A stretch of 64,000 nt of DNA from Bacillota bacterium (GTDB lineage: Bacteria; Bacillota; Clostridia; Peptostreptococcales; Anaerovoracaceae): NCBI GenBank assembly GCA_017459895.1, contig JAFUCA010000007.1, positions 1-64,000 on the forward strand, given 5' to 3'. Positions 24,330-35,187 of this stretch are shown piece by piece; the stretch's first letter is position 1; each line of letters opens with the position of its first letter. The notes beneath the pieces were generated by a model. It did no database searches, was not told the origin of the DNA, and saw only the letters and a list, made by a program, of their open reading frames with translations. A program made the translations under genes and the position numbers.

Positions 24330-26795
24330 TTAATTCACATCCGTTCTCGAAAGGATCGCTGCCGGCGTCTTGCGGATGGTCCGCCAGACCGGAAGCAGTC
24401 CGAATATCAGATTCAGTCCGTAGATCACGATCAGGCACACCAGCATGATGCCGGGGTTGATCATGAACATGTCCTCGAAGGCGCTGATGTTCACGATCCG
24501 GCTGATGACCAGGGACATGAACAGCATTCCGGGGAGGCTGGCGATCGTCGAGATCGCGACGATCTCTCCGGAGAACATCTTGTAGATGTCCCGCTTCTTG
24601 ACGCCGATGGCCCGGTAGACGCCCACCTCCTTGATTCTGGACAGGAAGGACGCCCGGATCATCAGGAAGATCTCGATGAAGGAGATCGCCAGGATGACGC
24701 CGGCCATGACCAGCATGGACGTCATGGAACCCCGCTGTTCCTTCAGATACTTGTCGTGATTCCTCTGGTACACGTCGTAGACATTCACGCCTTCGCTCTT
24801 GAACTGCTTCAGGCTCGCCTCCTTGTCCACCGGACATACCGTCATATTCTTGCTCTCGGTGATCGCCTTGTAGCGCATCGTGTTCGCGTTCACCAGGTAA
24901 TAGTCGCTGTCCTTCGGGTCGATGTAGTAGCCGACCACCTTCAGCTTATGTCCGTTGACCTTCGTGCTGATCTCCGAACCGATCTTGAAGGCCTTGTCGT
25001 CCATGTTCTTCTCGTTGACGATGACCTCGTAATCCCCCTGGGGCCAGTTTCCCTTGATCAGTCCCGCCTCGGTCTTCATCTGGAAGTCGAGGATCTCCCC
25101 GGCGACGCCGGACTCTTCGTCCTCCTCCTCCGACATATCCATGCCGCTCATGTACATATCATCGTCGGCGCTTTCCCTGGCGTTCAGGATCAGCTCGATG
25201 AACTGGGAGCGGTCCGCGTAGATGCAGGGAGTCTGCAGGTCGGAAATGCCCACGATGGTGAACTCGCCCATATTCGTAACGTTGACCCTCTGTCCCAGAA
25301 AGTCTTTGACCTTCCCCAGGCCCAGCTCCGCGGTCATGTAGTCGCTGATCGTGTTCTTCAGCAGCATCCGGTCAACGACGATCTCATCCTTGCTCTTCGG
25401 CAGCCTGCCGTAGGACAGATCCGTCTTCTTCAGGCGCTCCCGGTCCGAAAGGGATCCGGTCAGGGAGAGCATCGCGTCCCGCGTCTGGTAGAACTGATCC
25501 ATCGTCATCGACAGACTGATGATGGAGTTTCCGGGCATCACGTAGGCGAACTGTTCGTCCTCCTCATAGGCTTCGTAGTCCTCCACGCTGATGTGCTTTC
25601 CCACCACCGTCAGATAATCCCGGTCCTCGGTGGTGAACCGGTCGTCGGTGATGTGCAGCGTTCCGAAGGTCATGGTGACCGCGTAGGTGATGAACGCCGC
25701 GGAGATAAAGAATCCCAGCAGCAGGATCTTCTTGAGCACCGGATAATTGGCGACCATCCGGAATCCCCGCTTCAGCAGCGTTGCCGGATTCAGGATGGAG
25801 GTGTATTTCTTCTTGTTCAGCGTGTCCAGGGTCTTCAGGTTGATGGCCTGCTCCCCCTGTTCATCCCGCTCCAGCTGCCGGTAATGGTCGTCGATCAGCT
25901 CGATGGCCGACTGATCATCCACCACCTCGATCGCATCCGTTCCGGACCGGGACTGGATATAGATGTTGCCCCGGCGGATCACGATGTTCAGGTCCGCGCT
26001 GCCGCCTTCGTTATAGAAGTCGATCTTGAATCCGTCGGTGTTCAGCCGCTTGTGGTCGGCGATATCCTTCAGGTAGATCTTGTTCTCCACGCGGTAATCC
26101 AGGCCCGACGCTTCGCTGTTCATCTCATCGGAGATGACCCGTCCGTCCTTGATCCGGATGATCCGGTCCGCATAGAAGTCCGCCAGCTTTTCCTCGTGGG
26201 TGACCAGGATCACCAGCCGCTCCTCCGCGACGGACTTGATGATATTCATGACCTCCAGCGTGTTGCGGCTGTCCAGATTTCCGGTGGGCTCGTCCGCGAT
26301 GACGATGGCCGGATTCTTGACGATGGCACGGGCAATGCCCACCCTCTGCCGCTCACCTCCGGAGAGCATATCGGCGTAGCGGTTGCGGTACCGGTACATG
26401 CCGACCTTCTCCAGGACGTAGTTGACGCGGGTCCGGATTTCTTCTTTATCCTTTAATCCGATCATCTGCAGCGCCACCGCGACGTTTTCGAACACGGTCA
26501 TGCTGTCCACCAGATTGTAGTTCTGAAAAATGTATCCCACATTCAGGGTACGGATCTGATCCACCTTGCCGGAGGTGCGGCGCGAAATGCGCTGCCCGTT
26601 GACGTAGATCTCGCCCTGATTGATCTTGTCCAGACCGCCGATGGCGTTCAGCAGGGTCGTTTTGCCGCAGCCGGAGGGCCCCAGCAGAGCGATCAGTCCC
26701 TGTCCCTCCAGATTGAGGGTCGTATCGTTGATGGCGTGGATCTCGTTCTTTCTTCTGCGGAAGAAGTATTTGTTGACATGCTCTAACCGGACCAT
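24330..26795 (-). CDS. MacB-like ABC transporter, ATPase-permease fusion (second of pair)
   Basis: About 821 residues. The ATP-binding domain occupies 1-225: Walker A GPSGCGKTT, Q-loop FQNYN, signature LSGGERQR, Walker [13 protein letters not shown] first membrane helix near 335-355 is followed by a large periplasmic-type domain (about 360-690) and three C-terminal helices with a FtsX-like permease core (SRIKEVGVYRAIGVKKRDI). This is the type VII (MacB/LolCDE-like) architecture that moves or signals about envelope substrates by mechanotransmission. ATG 26795 lies 2 bp after the upstream transporter's stop. Substrate unknown; many such Clostridial pairs confer peptide resistance. Confidence 0.88.
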   Translation of the reverse strand: MVRLEHVNKYFFRRRKNEIHAINDTTLNLEGQGLIALLGPSGCGKTTLLNAIGGLDKINQGEIYVNGQRISRRTSGKVDQIRTLNVGYIFQNYNLVDSMTVFENVAVALQMIGLKDKEEIRTRVNYVLEKVGMYRYRNRYADMLSGGERQRVGIARAIVKNPAIVIADEPTGNLDSRNTLEVMNIIKSVAEERLVILVTHEEKLADFYADRIIRIKDGRVISDEMNSEASGLDYRVENKIYLKDIADHKRLNTDGFKIDFYNEGGSADLNIVIRRGNIYIQSRSGTDAIEVVDDQSAIELIDDHYRQLERDEQGEQAINLKTLDTLNKKKYTSILNPATLLKRGFRMVANYPVLKKILLLGFFISAAFITYAVTMTFGTLHITDDRFTTEDRDYLTVVGKHISVEDYEAYEEDEQFAYVMPGNSIISLSMTMDQFYQTRDAMLSLTGSLSDRERLKKTDLSYGRLPKSKDEIVVDRMLLKNTISDYMTAELGLGKVKDFLGQRVNVTNMGEFTIVGISDLQTPCIYADRSQFIELILNARESADDDMYMSGMDMSEEEDEESGVAGEILDFQMKTEAGLIKGNWPQGDYEVIVNEKNMDDKAFKIGSEISTKVNGHKLKVVGYYIDPKDSDYYLVNANTMRYKAITESKNMTVCPVDKEASLKQFKSEGVNVYDVYQRNHDKYLKEQRGSMTSMLVMAGVILAISFIEIFLMIRASFLSRIKEVGVYRAIGVKKRDIYKMFSGEIVAISTIASLPGMLFMSLVISRIVNISAFEDMFMINPGIMLVCLIVIYGLNLIFGLLPVWRTIRKTPAAILSRTDVN

Positions 26796-26797
26796 AC

Positions 26798-29044
26798 TCA
26801 CTCCTCCTCCCTGAACGAACCCATGGCTGTCTTACGGAAGAGTCTCCGGGCGAACCAGTCGGAGATCAGAAGCGCCATCACGCAGATGAACAGATACAGT
26901 ATCACGTAATCCCGGGGCTGCATGAACTGCACCAGCGTCTTCAGGTAAGCGATCGCGATGACATCCCGGGATACGCAGGCCACGACGATCAGGAAAATGG
27001 CGTAGGCGATGTTCGCGACCAGCAGGACCTCTACCTCCAGGATCCAGCGGATATTTCTCTTCGCCAGGCCCAGCATCCGCAGGATGCTGAAATAGGTCGA
27101 CCGGGACCGCAGGATCAGCCCCGCCACGATATAGGAGATGATGAAGATCGCCAGGATGATCAGGATCGCGATGGGCACCTCGATCATCGAGATGATGTCC
27201 TCATCCGCCTGGATCGACGCATCCTTCATGGGCAGGGCGACATAGCCCAGATCCCGGATGGCTTTGATGGCGGTGTCCGCCTCCTTCAGGTCGGACAGAT
27301 AGACGGAGCACTGGAAGTTCCCCTTGTCAAACAGCGTGCTGTAATCCTCCGGGCTGATGAAGATCGCGCCCATATTCATATCGTAATCATTGTCGCCGGT
27401 CTTGGCCTGATAGGTCTTCTCGTCGTAGACATCGGAGATGTTCAGCTTGATCTTCTCCTGGTAGAACATGTTCTTCACGCTGACGGTGATGTCATTTCCG
27501 ATGGCCGCCTTCATGTTCATGTCCTGGGATTCCTCGTTCAGATAGAAGTTGCTGATGTCCTCCTGAACGACGGCTTTGCCCTTGGCTACGCGATCCGATT
27601 TCCGGACGCTGTAATAGGAGTCCCCCATCCCGGCTTCCATTTCCTTGCCGTTGATGGTCGTCACGAGGGTGCTGGTCTGTCCGTACAGGTCCGTGCGCAT
27701 CTGCTGCATCTGGTCCTCGGTCAGGTAGGCTTCGCCGAAGTAGCTGTAATCGCTTTCGTCCTCCGCCTCATCAAAGGCGATGCCGACCACGGTCACCTTC
27801 ATCTCTCCGGTGTCCCCCATCCAGACGCTGAAGGTCTGGTCCAGCATCGACTCCGCGGTGTCCTCCGACATGAAGAGATCGTCCGCGCTTCCCTTCACCA
27901 GGATCTCACCCTCTGCCTCCGGCAGCCGGCCAAGATCCGGCTCTCCCTGGTATTCGCTGACGCTGTGGGGGAAGACCTCCAGAGTGATCATATCGCTTTC
28001 CAGGTAGATGCTGGTGTCCAGCAAAACGTCGTTGGGCGCGATGGAGCGGATATTCTCCAGGCGGGAAAGGGCGGTGTAGTCCTCCTCCGTGAACACGCTG
28101 CCGTCGGATTTCTTGAGCACGACCCGGTCGTTGCTGTAATTATAAAAATACGAATTGTACCCCATGATCGAGCTCTCGTATTTCTTGTTGACAAAGGTCG
28201 TGTACTGGGATGATACCGCGAACACGAGAAACAGGAACACGATCAGAAGGAGCAGGAATTTGTAGAAGATATTAAAGGTATTGCGCACGCCGAGACGGAC
28301 CGTGCTGCCGGCGGTCATGGCTGCTGCCGTGCGGGAAGATCCGCCGGACTCGGCCTCCCCCGTATCGTACAGGAGGATGTTCTCGATGACCTTGCCGTCG
28401 TGCATCTTGATCCGGCGGGTCGCGTAAGCCTCGAACTGATCGTAGTTATGGGTGACTACGATCACCAGCTTATCCCTTGAGATCTCGCTGAGCAGCTTCA
28501 CGATCCCCTCGGCGGATTCGCTGTCCAGATTGCCGGTGGGCTCGTCCGCCACGATAATATCCGTATCCTTCGCCAGCGCCCGGGCGATGGAGACCCGCTG
28601 CCTCTGTCCTCCGGACAGCTTGGAGACCTTGGTCCTGCGGAAGGCGGACAGTCCCACCCGGTCGATGATCTCATCCACTCGGCGCCGCATTTCCGCCTTG
28701 TTGTAGCCGTTGATCCGAAGGATCAGCTCGATGTTCTGATAAACGGTGTAGCTGTTGACCAGATTGAAGTTCTGAAAAATATTGCCGATGTATTTCTTGC
28801 GGTATTCCTCGAAATCCGCCGCAACGTAATGACTGGTCTCCTCCCCGTTGATGTACATCTCTCCTTCTTCGTAGGAGTCCAGTCCCGAAATGACGTTCAG
28901 CAGCGTGGATTTGCCGCTGCCGGATTCACCCGTAATAACGACAAATTCTCCAAGGTCAAGATCGAGACTGACCCTGGAGATTCCGCTTGCTATCATTCCT
29001 TTGCTGTAATAAAATTTTGAAACATTACGCAGCTGTATCATCAT
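26798..29044 (-). CDS. MacB-like ABC transporter, ATPase-permease fusion (first of pair)
   Basis: 748 residues with the same layout as its partner: Walker [15 protein letters not shown], signature LSGGQRQR, Walker [13 protein letters not shown] in residues 1-225, a helix near 265, an extracellular domain (about 290-600), and three C-terminal helices with [15 protein letters not shown]. It probably forms a heterodimer with the downstream protein. A lipoprotein gene lies 47 bp upstream in the same direction and may be the extracellular partner. Two adjacent ATG codons start the frame behind AAGGAC. Confidence 0.87.
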   Translation of the reverse strand: MMIQLRNVSKFYYSKGMIASGISRVSLDLDLGEFVVITGESGSGKSTLLNVISGLDSYEEGEMYINGEETSHYVAADFEEYRKKYIGNIFQNFNLVNSYTVYQNIELILRINGYNKAEMRRRVDEIIDRVGLSAFRRTKVSKLSGGQRQRVSIARALAKDTDIIVADEPTGNLDSESAEGIVKLLSEISRDKLVIVVTHNYDQFEAYATRRIKMHDGKVIENILLYDTGEAESGGSSRTAAAMTAGSTVRLGVRNTFNIFYKFLLLLIVFLFLVFAVSSQYTTFVNKKYESSIMGYNSYFYNYSNDRVVLKKSDGSVFTEEDYTALSRLENIRSIAPNDVLLDTSIYLESDMITLEVFPHSVSEYQGEPDLGRLPEAEGEILVKGSADDLFMSEDTAESMLDQTFSVWMGDTGEMKVTVVGIAFDEAEDESDYSYFGEAYLTEDQMQQMRTDLYGQTSTLVTTINGKEMEAGMGDSYYSVRKSDRVAKGKAVVQEDISNFYLNEESQDMNMKAAIGNDITVSVKNMFYQEKIKLNISDVYDEKTYQAKTGDNDYDMNMGAIFISPEDYSTLFDKGNFQCSVYLSDLKEADTAIKAIRDLGYVALPMKDASIQADEDIISMIEVPIAILIILAIFIISYIVAGLILRSRSTYFSILRMLGLAKRNIRWILEVEVLLVANIAYAIFLIVVACVSRDVIAIAYLKTLVQFMQPRDYVILYLFICVMALLISDWFARRLFRKTAMGSFREEE

Positions 29045-29091
29045 GCTGCTATTGTCCTTTCACTGTCACTGTCTGTCACTGATACTGCGTA

Positions 29092-29790
29092 CTATTCGCT
29101 GAGGGCAGACCGCAGGCTGTCCAGATCGGAAGCCGTCGGATCGATGATATCACTGCCCGTCGAAAGCCGGTCGCGTTCCACTTCATAATCGCTGCCGGAA
29201 ACCGTTTCCCCGTTGATGGTGCACTTGCAGCTGTCGTAGTCCGGGAAATCCAGCTCTCCCTCCGCGTCCGCCTTCAGCTCCTCGGTGGATGCGCTGCCCC
29301 CGCTGACGGTAATGGCGTAGATGACCTCCTGCTGCCACTCATCCTCGGAATCAAAGAGAACCATGGCCGTGGGTGAGATGCTCTCGTTGATCCACACCTC
29401 ATAGGAGGCGTCCGAAACGAAGAACCTCAGACCGGAAACGGTCTTCTCCGAGATGCTGACCGCCTGCCCGTCCTTCACGGTGAAGATCTCCGCCGTGATA
29501 TCCGGAGCGCTTCCGTAGAAGACGATCATCTCCGGAGTCCCGTCCGCATCCATATCGATCAGGCGTCCTCCGTTGACGCTTCCCTTCTCGTCGATCAGCG
29601 TGTCCAGCTTGGAATTGTATAAAGTCTTGTATGTCACCTTCTCCGTCGTCGCCTCGGTGGTGGTGGTCGGCTGCGTCGTCGTAGTCGTCGCTTCCGTCGT
29701 GGCCGGTTCCTCCTCCTTGCCGCAGCCGCTCATGCTGATGATCCCCAGCGCCAGCACTGCTGTCAGCGCCATGCATAAGATCTTTTTCAT
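29092..29790 (-). CDS. Lipoprotein upstream of the ABC pair
   Basis: 232 residues. Lipobox SMSGC at residues 19-23 after a classical signal peptide; a Thr-rich linker (about residues 32-50) tethers a globular domain of about 170 residues. The start of that domain (GGRLIDMDADGTPEMIVFYG) resembles FG-GAP/VCBS-like Asp-rich loops that bind calcium. Strong AGGAGGGAGCATC site. It is probably anchored outside the membrane and, by position, is a candidate substrate-capture or regulatory partner of the two exporters. Function is not known. Confidence 0.75.
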   Translation of the reverse strand: MKKILCMALTAVLALGIISMSGCGKEEEPATTEATTTTTQPTTTTEATTEKVTYKTLYNSKLDTLIDEKGSVNGGRLIDMDADGTPEMIVFYGSAPDITAEIFTVKDGQAVSISEKTVSGLRFFVSDASYEVWINESISPTAMVLFDSEDEWQQEVIYAITVSGGSASTEELKADAEGELDFPDYDSCKCTINGETVSGSDYEVERDRLSTGSDIIDPTASDLDSLRSALSE

Positions 29791-29801
29791 GATGCTCCCT
29801 C

Positions 29802-31313
29802 CTATCGATTGTTGCTGCTCGATGCCGTATCCTTCAGGATGACGTCATGAGCGCCTCCCTCGACGATACTGGTCGCGGAGACCAGCGTGATCTTGGCGTT
29901 CTCCTGCAGTTCCTTAATGGTCATCGTACCGCAGTTACACATGGTGGACTTCACCTTCAGCAAAGACTGGCGCACGTTGTCACTGAGCGGGCCTGCATAA
30001 GGAACGTAGGAATCAACTCCCTCTTCAAACTTCATTCTGGGATCGCCTCCCAGATCGTATCTCTGCCAGTTTCTCGCTCTGGCCGAACCCTCGCCCCAGT
30101 ATTCCTTCACGTAGGTTCCGTTGACGTTCAGCCGGTTGGTCGGCGATTCGTCGAACCGGGAGAAGTATCTGCCCAGCATCAGGAAGTCCGCTCCCATCGC
30201 CAGGGCCAGAGTCATATGGTAATCGTAGACGATGCCTCCGTCGGAGCAGATGGGAACGTAGATCCCGGTCTCCTTGAAGTACTCGTTTCTGGCCTTTGCC
30301 ACATCGATGACGGCGGATGCCTGTCCGCGGCCGATGCCCTTCTGCTCTCTGGTGATGCAGATGGATCCGCCGCCGATGCCGATCTTCACAAAGTCTGCGC
30401 CAGCCTCTGCCAGGAACCGGAATCCCTCGCCGTCGACGACATTGCCCGCGCCGATCTTCACGTCATCGCCGTATTTCTCTCTGACGAAGGCCAGGGTCTG
30501 GGCCTGCCACTCGGAATATCCTTCGGAGGAATCGATGCAGAGCACGTCCGCTCCGGCATCCACCAGCGCGGGGATCCGCTCCTCGTAGTCCCTGGTATTG
30601 ACGCCGGCTCCCACGACATAGCGCTTGCTGGCATCCAGCAGCTCATCCGCGTATTCCTTATGTGTGTCGTAGTCCTTGCGGAAAACGAAGTAGACCAGCC
30701 TTTGCTCGTCGTCCACCACAGGCAGCGCGTTGAGCTTGTAATCCCAGAGCATGTCGTTGGCTTCGCTGAGGCTGATTCCCTCCTTCGCGTACACCAGCTT
30801 CTCAAAGGGCGTCATGAACTCGCTGATCTTCGTATCCGGGCTCATCCGGCTCACCCGGTAGTCGCGGCTGGTGACCAGCCCGATCATCCGGCCTTCGGAG
30901 GTTCCGTCCTCTGTGACGGCCGTGGTGGAATGGCCGGTTCTCTCCTTTAGCTGCAGCAGCTCCGCCAGGGTCTGATCCGGGCGGATGTTGGTGTTGCTCC
31001 GAACGAAGCCCGCCTTGTGGTCCTTGACCCGGCGGACCATTGCCGCCTGACTCTCGATGGGCTGGGAGCCGAAAATGAATGAGATTCCGCCTTCCTTCGC
31101 CAGCGCGATGGCCAGCCGGTCGCCGGAAACAGCCTGCATGATCGCGGAGGTCATAGGGATGTTCATGGACAGGGCCGGTGTTTCTCCCTTCCTGAATTTC
31201 ACCACCGGTGTCTTCAGGGACACGTTCTCCACTCTGCAATCCGCTGATGAATAACCCGGAACAAGCAGGTATTCGTTAAAGGTTCTGGATGGTTCATCAT
31301 AAAAATAGGCCAT
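29802..31313 (-). CDS. guaB: IMP dehydrogenase, Tritrichomonas-like class
   Basis: 503 residues from ATG 31313, which follows AGAGAGGAGAACCC; the open frame extends about 190 codons further into hydE and is not coding there. Catalytic Cys loop [15 protein letters not shown] near residue 318, active-site flap region [16 protein letters not shown] with the catalytic Arg-Tyr dyad, and two CBS domains at about 95-215. It oxidises IMP to XMP, the rate-limiting step of GMP synthesis. From memory, the whole C-terminal half closely resembles the Tritrichomonas foetus enzyme, itself of bacterial type and 503 residues long. A TATAAT box lies at 31361-31356. Confidence 0.93.
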   Translation of the reverse strand: MAYFYDEPSRTFNEYLLVPGYSSADCRVENVSLKTPVVKFRKGETPALSMNIPMTSAIMQAVSGDRLAIALAKEGGISFIFGSQPIESQAAMVRRVKDHKAGFVRSNTNIRPDQTLAELLQLKERTGHSTTAVTEDGTSEGRMIGLVTSRDYRVSRMSPDTKISEFMTPFEKLVYAKEGISLSEANDMLWDYKLNALPVVDDEQRLVYFVFRKDYDTHKEYADELLDASKRYVVGAGVNTRDYEERIPALVDAGADVLCIDSSEGYSEWQAQTLAFVREKYGDDVKIGAGNVVDGEGFRFLAEAGADFVKIGIGGGSICITREQKGIGRGQASAVIDVAKARNEYFKETGIYVPICSDGGIVYDYHMTLALAMGADFLMLGRYFSRFDESPTNRLNVNGTYVKEYWGEGSARARNWQRYDLGGDPRMKFEEGVDSYVPYAGPLSDNVRQSLLKVKSTMCNCGTMTIKELQENAKITLVSATSIVEGGAHDVILKDTASSSNNR

Positions 31314-31366
31314 TGGGTTCTCCTCTCTGTCTGCGTTCATGGCTTCGATGTTTTCATTATATTTTA

Positions 31367-32413
31367 CTACAGATCCCTGTCGGATGCACGATATTTCTTC
31401 GGATCTCCGATGTCCGTAACGATTCGGTAGCCGGCGGAGAATACGCGCATTTCCAGGCAGCTGCGGCACTGGGCGGATTCCTCCCCCGTGCAGATCTTGT
31501 TGTCGTACAGCTCGTACTTTTCCCGGACCGCTGCCGGCGACAGATTGGGCATGACCACATTGGCCCCCGCCTTCAGTCCCAGCTCTCTTCCCTGGGGATC
31601 GATGGTTCCCAGGGCTGTCGTTGAAGGAATCAGGGCGCCGGGAAACATCAGCCGCAGGATCGCGATCAGACGAAGGGTCAGCTGCATGCTCCCATTCGGC
31701 TGATCCCGGTAAGGTGTGTCCTGGTGCCTCAGGTACGGTCCGATCCCGATCATGTCCGGCTGCAGCTGCTGCAGAAACCGCAGGTCTCCGATTAGATGCT
31801 CCCACCGCTGTCCCGGTGCTCCCACCATGAACCCGCTGCCCACCTGATAGCCGATCCCCTTCAGCGCATACAGGCACCGCTTCCGGTTCTCGCAGCTCAT
31901 CCGCGACGGATGGAGCATCCGGTACAGCTTCTCATCCGCCGCTTCCTGACGGAGCAGATAACGTCGTGCTCCCGCCTCGAACAGCCTCTGATAGCTGTCC
32001 CTGCTTCGTTCTCCCAGGGAAAGGGTGATGGCGCAGTCGGGATGCTCCCGATGGATCTGCGAAACGATATCGCACAGGATCTCGTCCGTGTACCACGGAT
32101 CCTCGCCGCCCTGGAGCACGAAGGTGCGGTAGCCCAGCCCGTAGCCTTCCCGGCAGCAGGCAAGGATCGTTTCCCGGTCCAGCCGGTAGCGGGAGAGGCT
32201 GCGGTTGCTGCGGCGGATCCCGCAGTAATAGCAGTCGTTTCTGCAGTGGTTGGTGAACTCGATCAGCCCCCGCACGTAAACCGCATCCCCGTAGTTTTCC
32301 CGGCGCACCCGGTCCGCTGCCGCAAACAGAGCTTCCTCTTCCTCGCCCTCCATCAGCCGCTGCAGCAGCCCGTCCGTCAGATCCCGTTGTTTCTCCAGTT
32401 GTTCTGTGATCAT
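31367..32413 (-). CDS. hydE: [FeFe]-hydrogenase maturase HydE (radical SAM)
   Basis: 348 residues. Radical-SAM cluster motif CRNDCYYC at about residues 57-64 and a BATS-like C-terminus with a second Cys-rich site ([12 protein letters not shown]). HydE acts with HydF and HydG to build the diiron dithiolate cofactor of [FeFe] hydrogenase. HydE and the closely related PylB are confusable; the YYCGIRRSN and LQGGEDP segments favour HydE. HydF, HydG and the hydrogenase are not in the window. Start ATG follows GGGGGTG. Upstream, TATACT and a TTGCAA within a GCAAAGGCTGG copy (32451) may form its promoter. Confidence 0.85.
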   Translation of the reverse strand: MITEQLEKQRDLTDGLLQRLMEGEEEEALFAAADRVRRENYGDAVYVRGLIEFTNHCRNDCYYCGIRRSNRSLSRYRLDRETILACCREGYGLGYRTFVLQGGEDPWYTDEILCDIVSQIHREHPDCAITLSLGERSRDSYQRLFEAGARRYLLRQEAADEKLYRMLHPSRMSCENRKRCLYALKGIGYQVGSGFMVGAPGQRWEHLIGDLRFLQQLQPDMIGIGPYLRHQDTPYRDQPNGSMQLTLRLIAILRLMFPGALIPSTTALGTIDPQGRELGLKAGANVVMPNLSPAAVREKYELYDNKICTGEESAQCRSCLEMRVFSAGYRIVTDIGDPKKYRASDRDL

Positions 32414-32464
32414 TGCCGGCGCACCCCCTGGGTATCAGTATACCATGGGGCCAGCCTTTGCAAA

Positions 32465-32495
32465 AGAAAAAACACGGGCCTGAAGTCCGTGCTCT
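32465..32495 (-). terminator. Terminator of the small 32.5-kb gene
   Basis: On the minus strand, stem CACGG / CCGTG around ACTTCAGGC and then TTTTTTCTTTT. Confidence 0.7.
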
Positions 32496-32529
32496 TTCGT
32501 ATGGTAAGGATTCATTTGTGGTGGCTTGT

Positions 32530-32733
32530 TTAGAAGCTGAAGTCCTCGGATGCGGCGGATCTTTCACCGGCCAGTCTGCTGACGACTTCTGCGCTCATCT
32601 CTGCGGACGCGCCTGCGGATCTCATGCTCATCTGAGCGACTTCCTGCATGGTTCTGTTGTCAACGCCGGCCAGGAAACCCAGTGCGCTTCTGCAGTTTCT
32701 CATCATGTTTTCTCTGTTCATTTCGTTTCTCAT
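32530..32733 (-). CDS. Small 67-residue protein, unknown
   Basis: Start ATG 32733 with an excellent GAGGAGGT site 9 bp upstream; a longer frame to 32814 lacks one. The sequence is polar and Met/Ser/Arg-rich (MRNEMNRENMMRNCRSALGF ... MSMRSAGASAEMSAEVVSRL), with a single Cys, predicted helical, no signal peptide. A -10 TATACT lies at 32818-32813 and a terminator follows, so it is a monocistronic transcript with a long leader. I do not recognise the family. It could be a small regulatory protein or a peptide precursor, but nothing proves either. Confidence 0.6.
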   Translation of the reverse strand: MRNEMNRENMMRNCRSALGFLAGVDNRTMQEVAQMSMRSAGASAEMSAEVVSRLAGERSAASEDFSF

Positions 32734-32895
32734 TGTCTCGTACCTCCTCTGTATGTGAATGTTATTTTTAACGTTTTTGTCTTTCTGTCCTTCGACAATT
32801 GTAGTATAATGCATCTAATGTTAAAAGTAAAACGGTAGTTTCTTATATGAAATTAAAGAAAAACTTATATCTTTCGCGGAAAGGCTGGCACAGAC

Positions 32896-33783
32896 ATGGA
32901 GAAACTCAACACGACGGTATTTCTCAAGGTGGTGGAGACGGGAAGCTTCAAGCGCACCGCTGATATCCTGGGCTACACCCAGGCGGGCATCAGTTACATT
33001 ATTAACGCCATGGAGAAGGAGTTCGGCCTGACCCTGTTTCACCGGGAGTACGGCGGCGTGCGGCTGACCAGCGAAGGGCGTCAGCTGCTGCATCTGATCC
33101 GGCAGATCGCCGACTGGGAGCACTACCTGGAGGAAGCCATCAACGATATCCGGAACCTGCGCACCGGCAGCGTGCGGGTCTGCACCTTCAACAGCGTCTA
33201 TATCCACTGGCTTCCCGGGATCATCCGGCGGTTCCGCGATCAGTATCCGAACATCGATATCGACATCGTCAGCTGCGAGGCGGACCGGGACATTGAGAAG
33301 ATGATCGCGAACCGCGAGGTGGACTGCGGCTTCATGCCGGACATTCCCTATGCGGACATCGACTATTACCCGCTGATGGAGGAATCCCTGATGGTCACCG
33401 TTCCCATAGACCATCCCATGGCGGATAAAAAAAGTTTCCCACGAAATGAAATGGGAAACTATCCGTATATCATGTTTTCCTTTGACAAGCCGGACTTCAA
33501 CGATCTGATCTTCCGGGACGGGATCAAACCTCAGACCGCTTTCACGGTGGATAACGACTACGCTGCCATGGCCATGGTCAGCCAGGGGCTGGGGATCTGC
33601 ATCTTCCCCCAGATCCTGCTGAACGATATGCCCTTCCCGATCCGGTGTCTGGAATTCGATCCGCCGCTGCGCCGCAACATCAGCATCGCGACCCATTCCA
33701 TGGACACCTGCACCCGGGCGGCGAAGGAGTTCATCCGCTGCACCCGGGAGTGGGTCGAGGAGAAGGATTTCACCCTGCTGTAG
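32896..33783 (+). CDS. LysR-type transcriptional regulator
   Basis: 295 residues, full length. N-terminal winged HTH at residues 1-65 (FLKVVETGSFKRTADILGYTQAGISYIINAMEKEFGLTLFHRE) and a periplasmic-binding-like effector domain at about 90-290 (VRVCTFNSVYIHWLPGIIRRF, VDCGFM, MVSQGLGICIFP). It is divergent from the small gene at 32.5 kb and convergent with DUF711. The nearest candidates for control are therefore the 32.5-kb gene and hydE. No strong ribosome site is seen; a GGAAAGGCTGG motif copy (32878) lies 8 bp upstream of the ATG. Confidence 0.9.
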   Translation: MEKLNTTVFLKVVETGSFKRTADILGYTQAGISYIINAMEKEFGLTLFHREYGGVRLTSEGRQLLHLIRQIADWEHYLEEAINDIRNLRTGSVRVCTFNSVYIHWLPGIIRRFRDQYPNIDIDIVSCEADRDIEKMIANREVDCGFMPDIPYADIDYYPLMEESLMVTVPIDHPMADKKSFPRNEMGNYPYIMFSFDKPDFNDLIFRDGIKPQTAFTVDNDYAAMAMVSQGLGICIFPQILLNDMPFPIRCLEFDPPLRRNISIATHSMDTCTRAAKEFIRCTREWVEEKDFTLL

Positions 33784-33819
33784 TCTCTGGTCCTTTCGCG
33801 AGAGCCGCGGCGCGAACCG

Positions 33820-35178
33820 CTAGTTCTTGAAGGAATGCACCGGCGCCGGGATCCTGCCGCCCCTCTCGATAAACCGGCTGGCGTCAAACCGGTTGACCTC
33901 CATGACCGGCGCGGAACCGAACAGGCCGCCCCAGTCCACCTTGTCGCCGGCCTTCATCCCGTAGACCGGAACGACCCTCACGGCGGTGGTCTTGTTGTTG
34001 ATCACGCCGATGGCGGCCTCATCCGCGATCATGGCGGAGATGGTCTCATCCGGGGTGTCTCCCGGAATGGCGATCATATCCAGTCCGACGGAGCAGACGC
34101 TGGTCATCGCCTCCAGTTTATCGAAGGTCAGGCAGCCGTCCTCCACCGCCGCGATCATCCGGTTGTCCTCACTGACCGGGATGAAAGCGCCGGAAAGCCC
34201 GCCGACGTGGCCGGACGCCATGATGCCGCCCTTCTTGACCGCGTCTGTCAGCATCGCCAAAGCCGCCGTGCTCCCGTGGGCGCCGCAGCGCTCCAGGCCC
34301 ATGACCTCCAGGATCTCCGCCACGCTGTCGCCGATGGCCGGGGTGGGTGCCAGGGACAGGTCCAGGATCCCGAAGGGGATGCCCAGCCGGCTGCTGACTT
34401 CCCTGCCGATCAGCTGCCCCGCCCGGGTGATCTTAAAGGCGGTCTGCTTGATGATCTCCGCGATCTCATCCACGCTTGCTGTCTCCTCCATGGACTGCAG
34501 CGCTGTCTTCACCACCCCCGGTCCGCTGACCCCGACGTTGATGACGTTCTCCGCCTCACCGACTCCGTGGAAAGCGCCGGCCATGAAGGGATTGTCCTCC
34601 ACCGCATTGGCGAAGGCCACGAACTTGGCGCAGCCGAAGCAGTTATCGTCTCTGGTCAGATACGCGGTTTTCTTGATCATCGGGCCCATCTTCTTCACGG
34701 CGTCAAAGTTGATGCCGGAGCGGGTCGATCCCAGATTGATGCTGGAGCACATGTTGGTGGTCTCCGCCAGCGCATAGGGCACTGCCTCGATGAAGGTCTC
34801 ATCGCTGGCGGTACAGCCTTTGTGCACCAGAGCGGAAAACCCGCCGATGATGTCCACGCCGACGGCCTTCGCCGCCTCGTCCAGCGCCTTCGCGTAGAGC
34901 AGCCAGTCCTCGGTGCTCCGGGCGTTCGCCAGGGCGATGGGAGTGACGGAGATCCGCTTGTTCACGATACTGATGCCGTACTCGTCTCCCACATCGTCCG
35001 CCGTGCGGACCAGATCCTGCGCCAGCCTCGTGATCTTGTCGTAGACCCGGCGGGACGCTTCCTTATGATCTCTGCCGAAGCAGTCCAGCAGCGAAATGCC
35101 CATGGTGGTGGTTCGGATATCCAGATGCTCCTGCTCCAGCATGTGGATGGTTTCCATGATGTCTTTGTAGATCGCCAT
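33820..35178 (-). CDS. DUF711 / UPF0210 family protein
   Basis: 452 residues, the expected length. Characteristic segments [81 protein letters not shown] and [13 protein letters not shown]. Members are distantly related to glycyl-radical enzymes (called PFL family) but lack the radical Gly/Cys pair; the biochemical role is unknown. The pairing with an upstream ACT protein (10-bp gap here) is common in Firmicutes. AGGAGG precedes the ATG. Third gene of a CbiT-like/ACT/DUF711 operon. Confidence 0.85.
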   Translation of the reverse strand: MAIYKDIMETIHMLEQEHLDIRTTTMGISLLDCFGRDHKEASRRVYDKITRLAQDLVRTADDVGDEYGISIVNKRISVTPIALANARSTEDWLLYAKALDEAAKAVGVDIIGGFSALVHKGCTASDETFIEAVPYALAETTNMCSSINLGSTRSGINFDAVKKMGPMIKKTAYLTRDDNCFGCAKFVAFANAVEDNPFMAGAFHGVGEAENVINVGVSGPGVVKTALQSMEETASVDEIAEIIKQTAFKITRAGQLIGREVSSRLGIPFGILDLSLAPTPAIGDSVAEILEVMGLERCGAHGSTAALAMLTDAVKKGGIMASGHVGGLSGAFIPVSEDNRMIAAVEDGCLTFDKLEAMTSVCSVGLDMIAIPGDTPDETISAMIADEAAIGVINNKTTAVRVVPVYGMKAGDKVDWGGLFGSAPVMEVNRFDASRFIERGGRIPAPVHSFKN

Positions 35179-35187
35179 CGGTGCCTC

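Noticed and set aside
24315..26456. 713-codon plus-strand open frame
   Set aside because: Antisense to the ABC transporter; product is His/Asp/Val-rich shadow sequence.
31314..31877. N-terminal extension of IMP dehydrogenase to 691 residues
   Set aside because: The extra frame overlaps hydE in antiphase and lacks IMPDH similarity; ATG 31313 has a proper ribosome site and gives the normal 503 residues.
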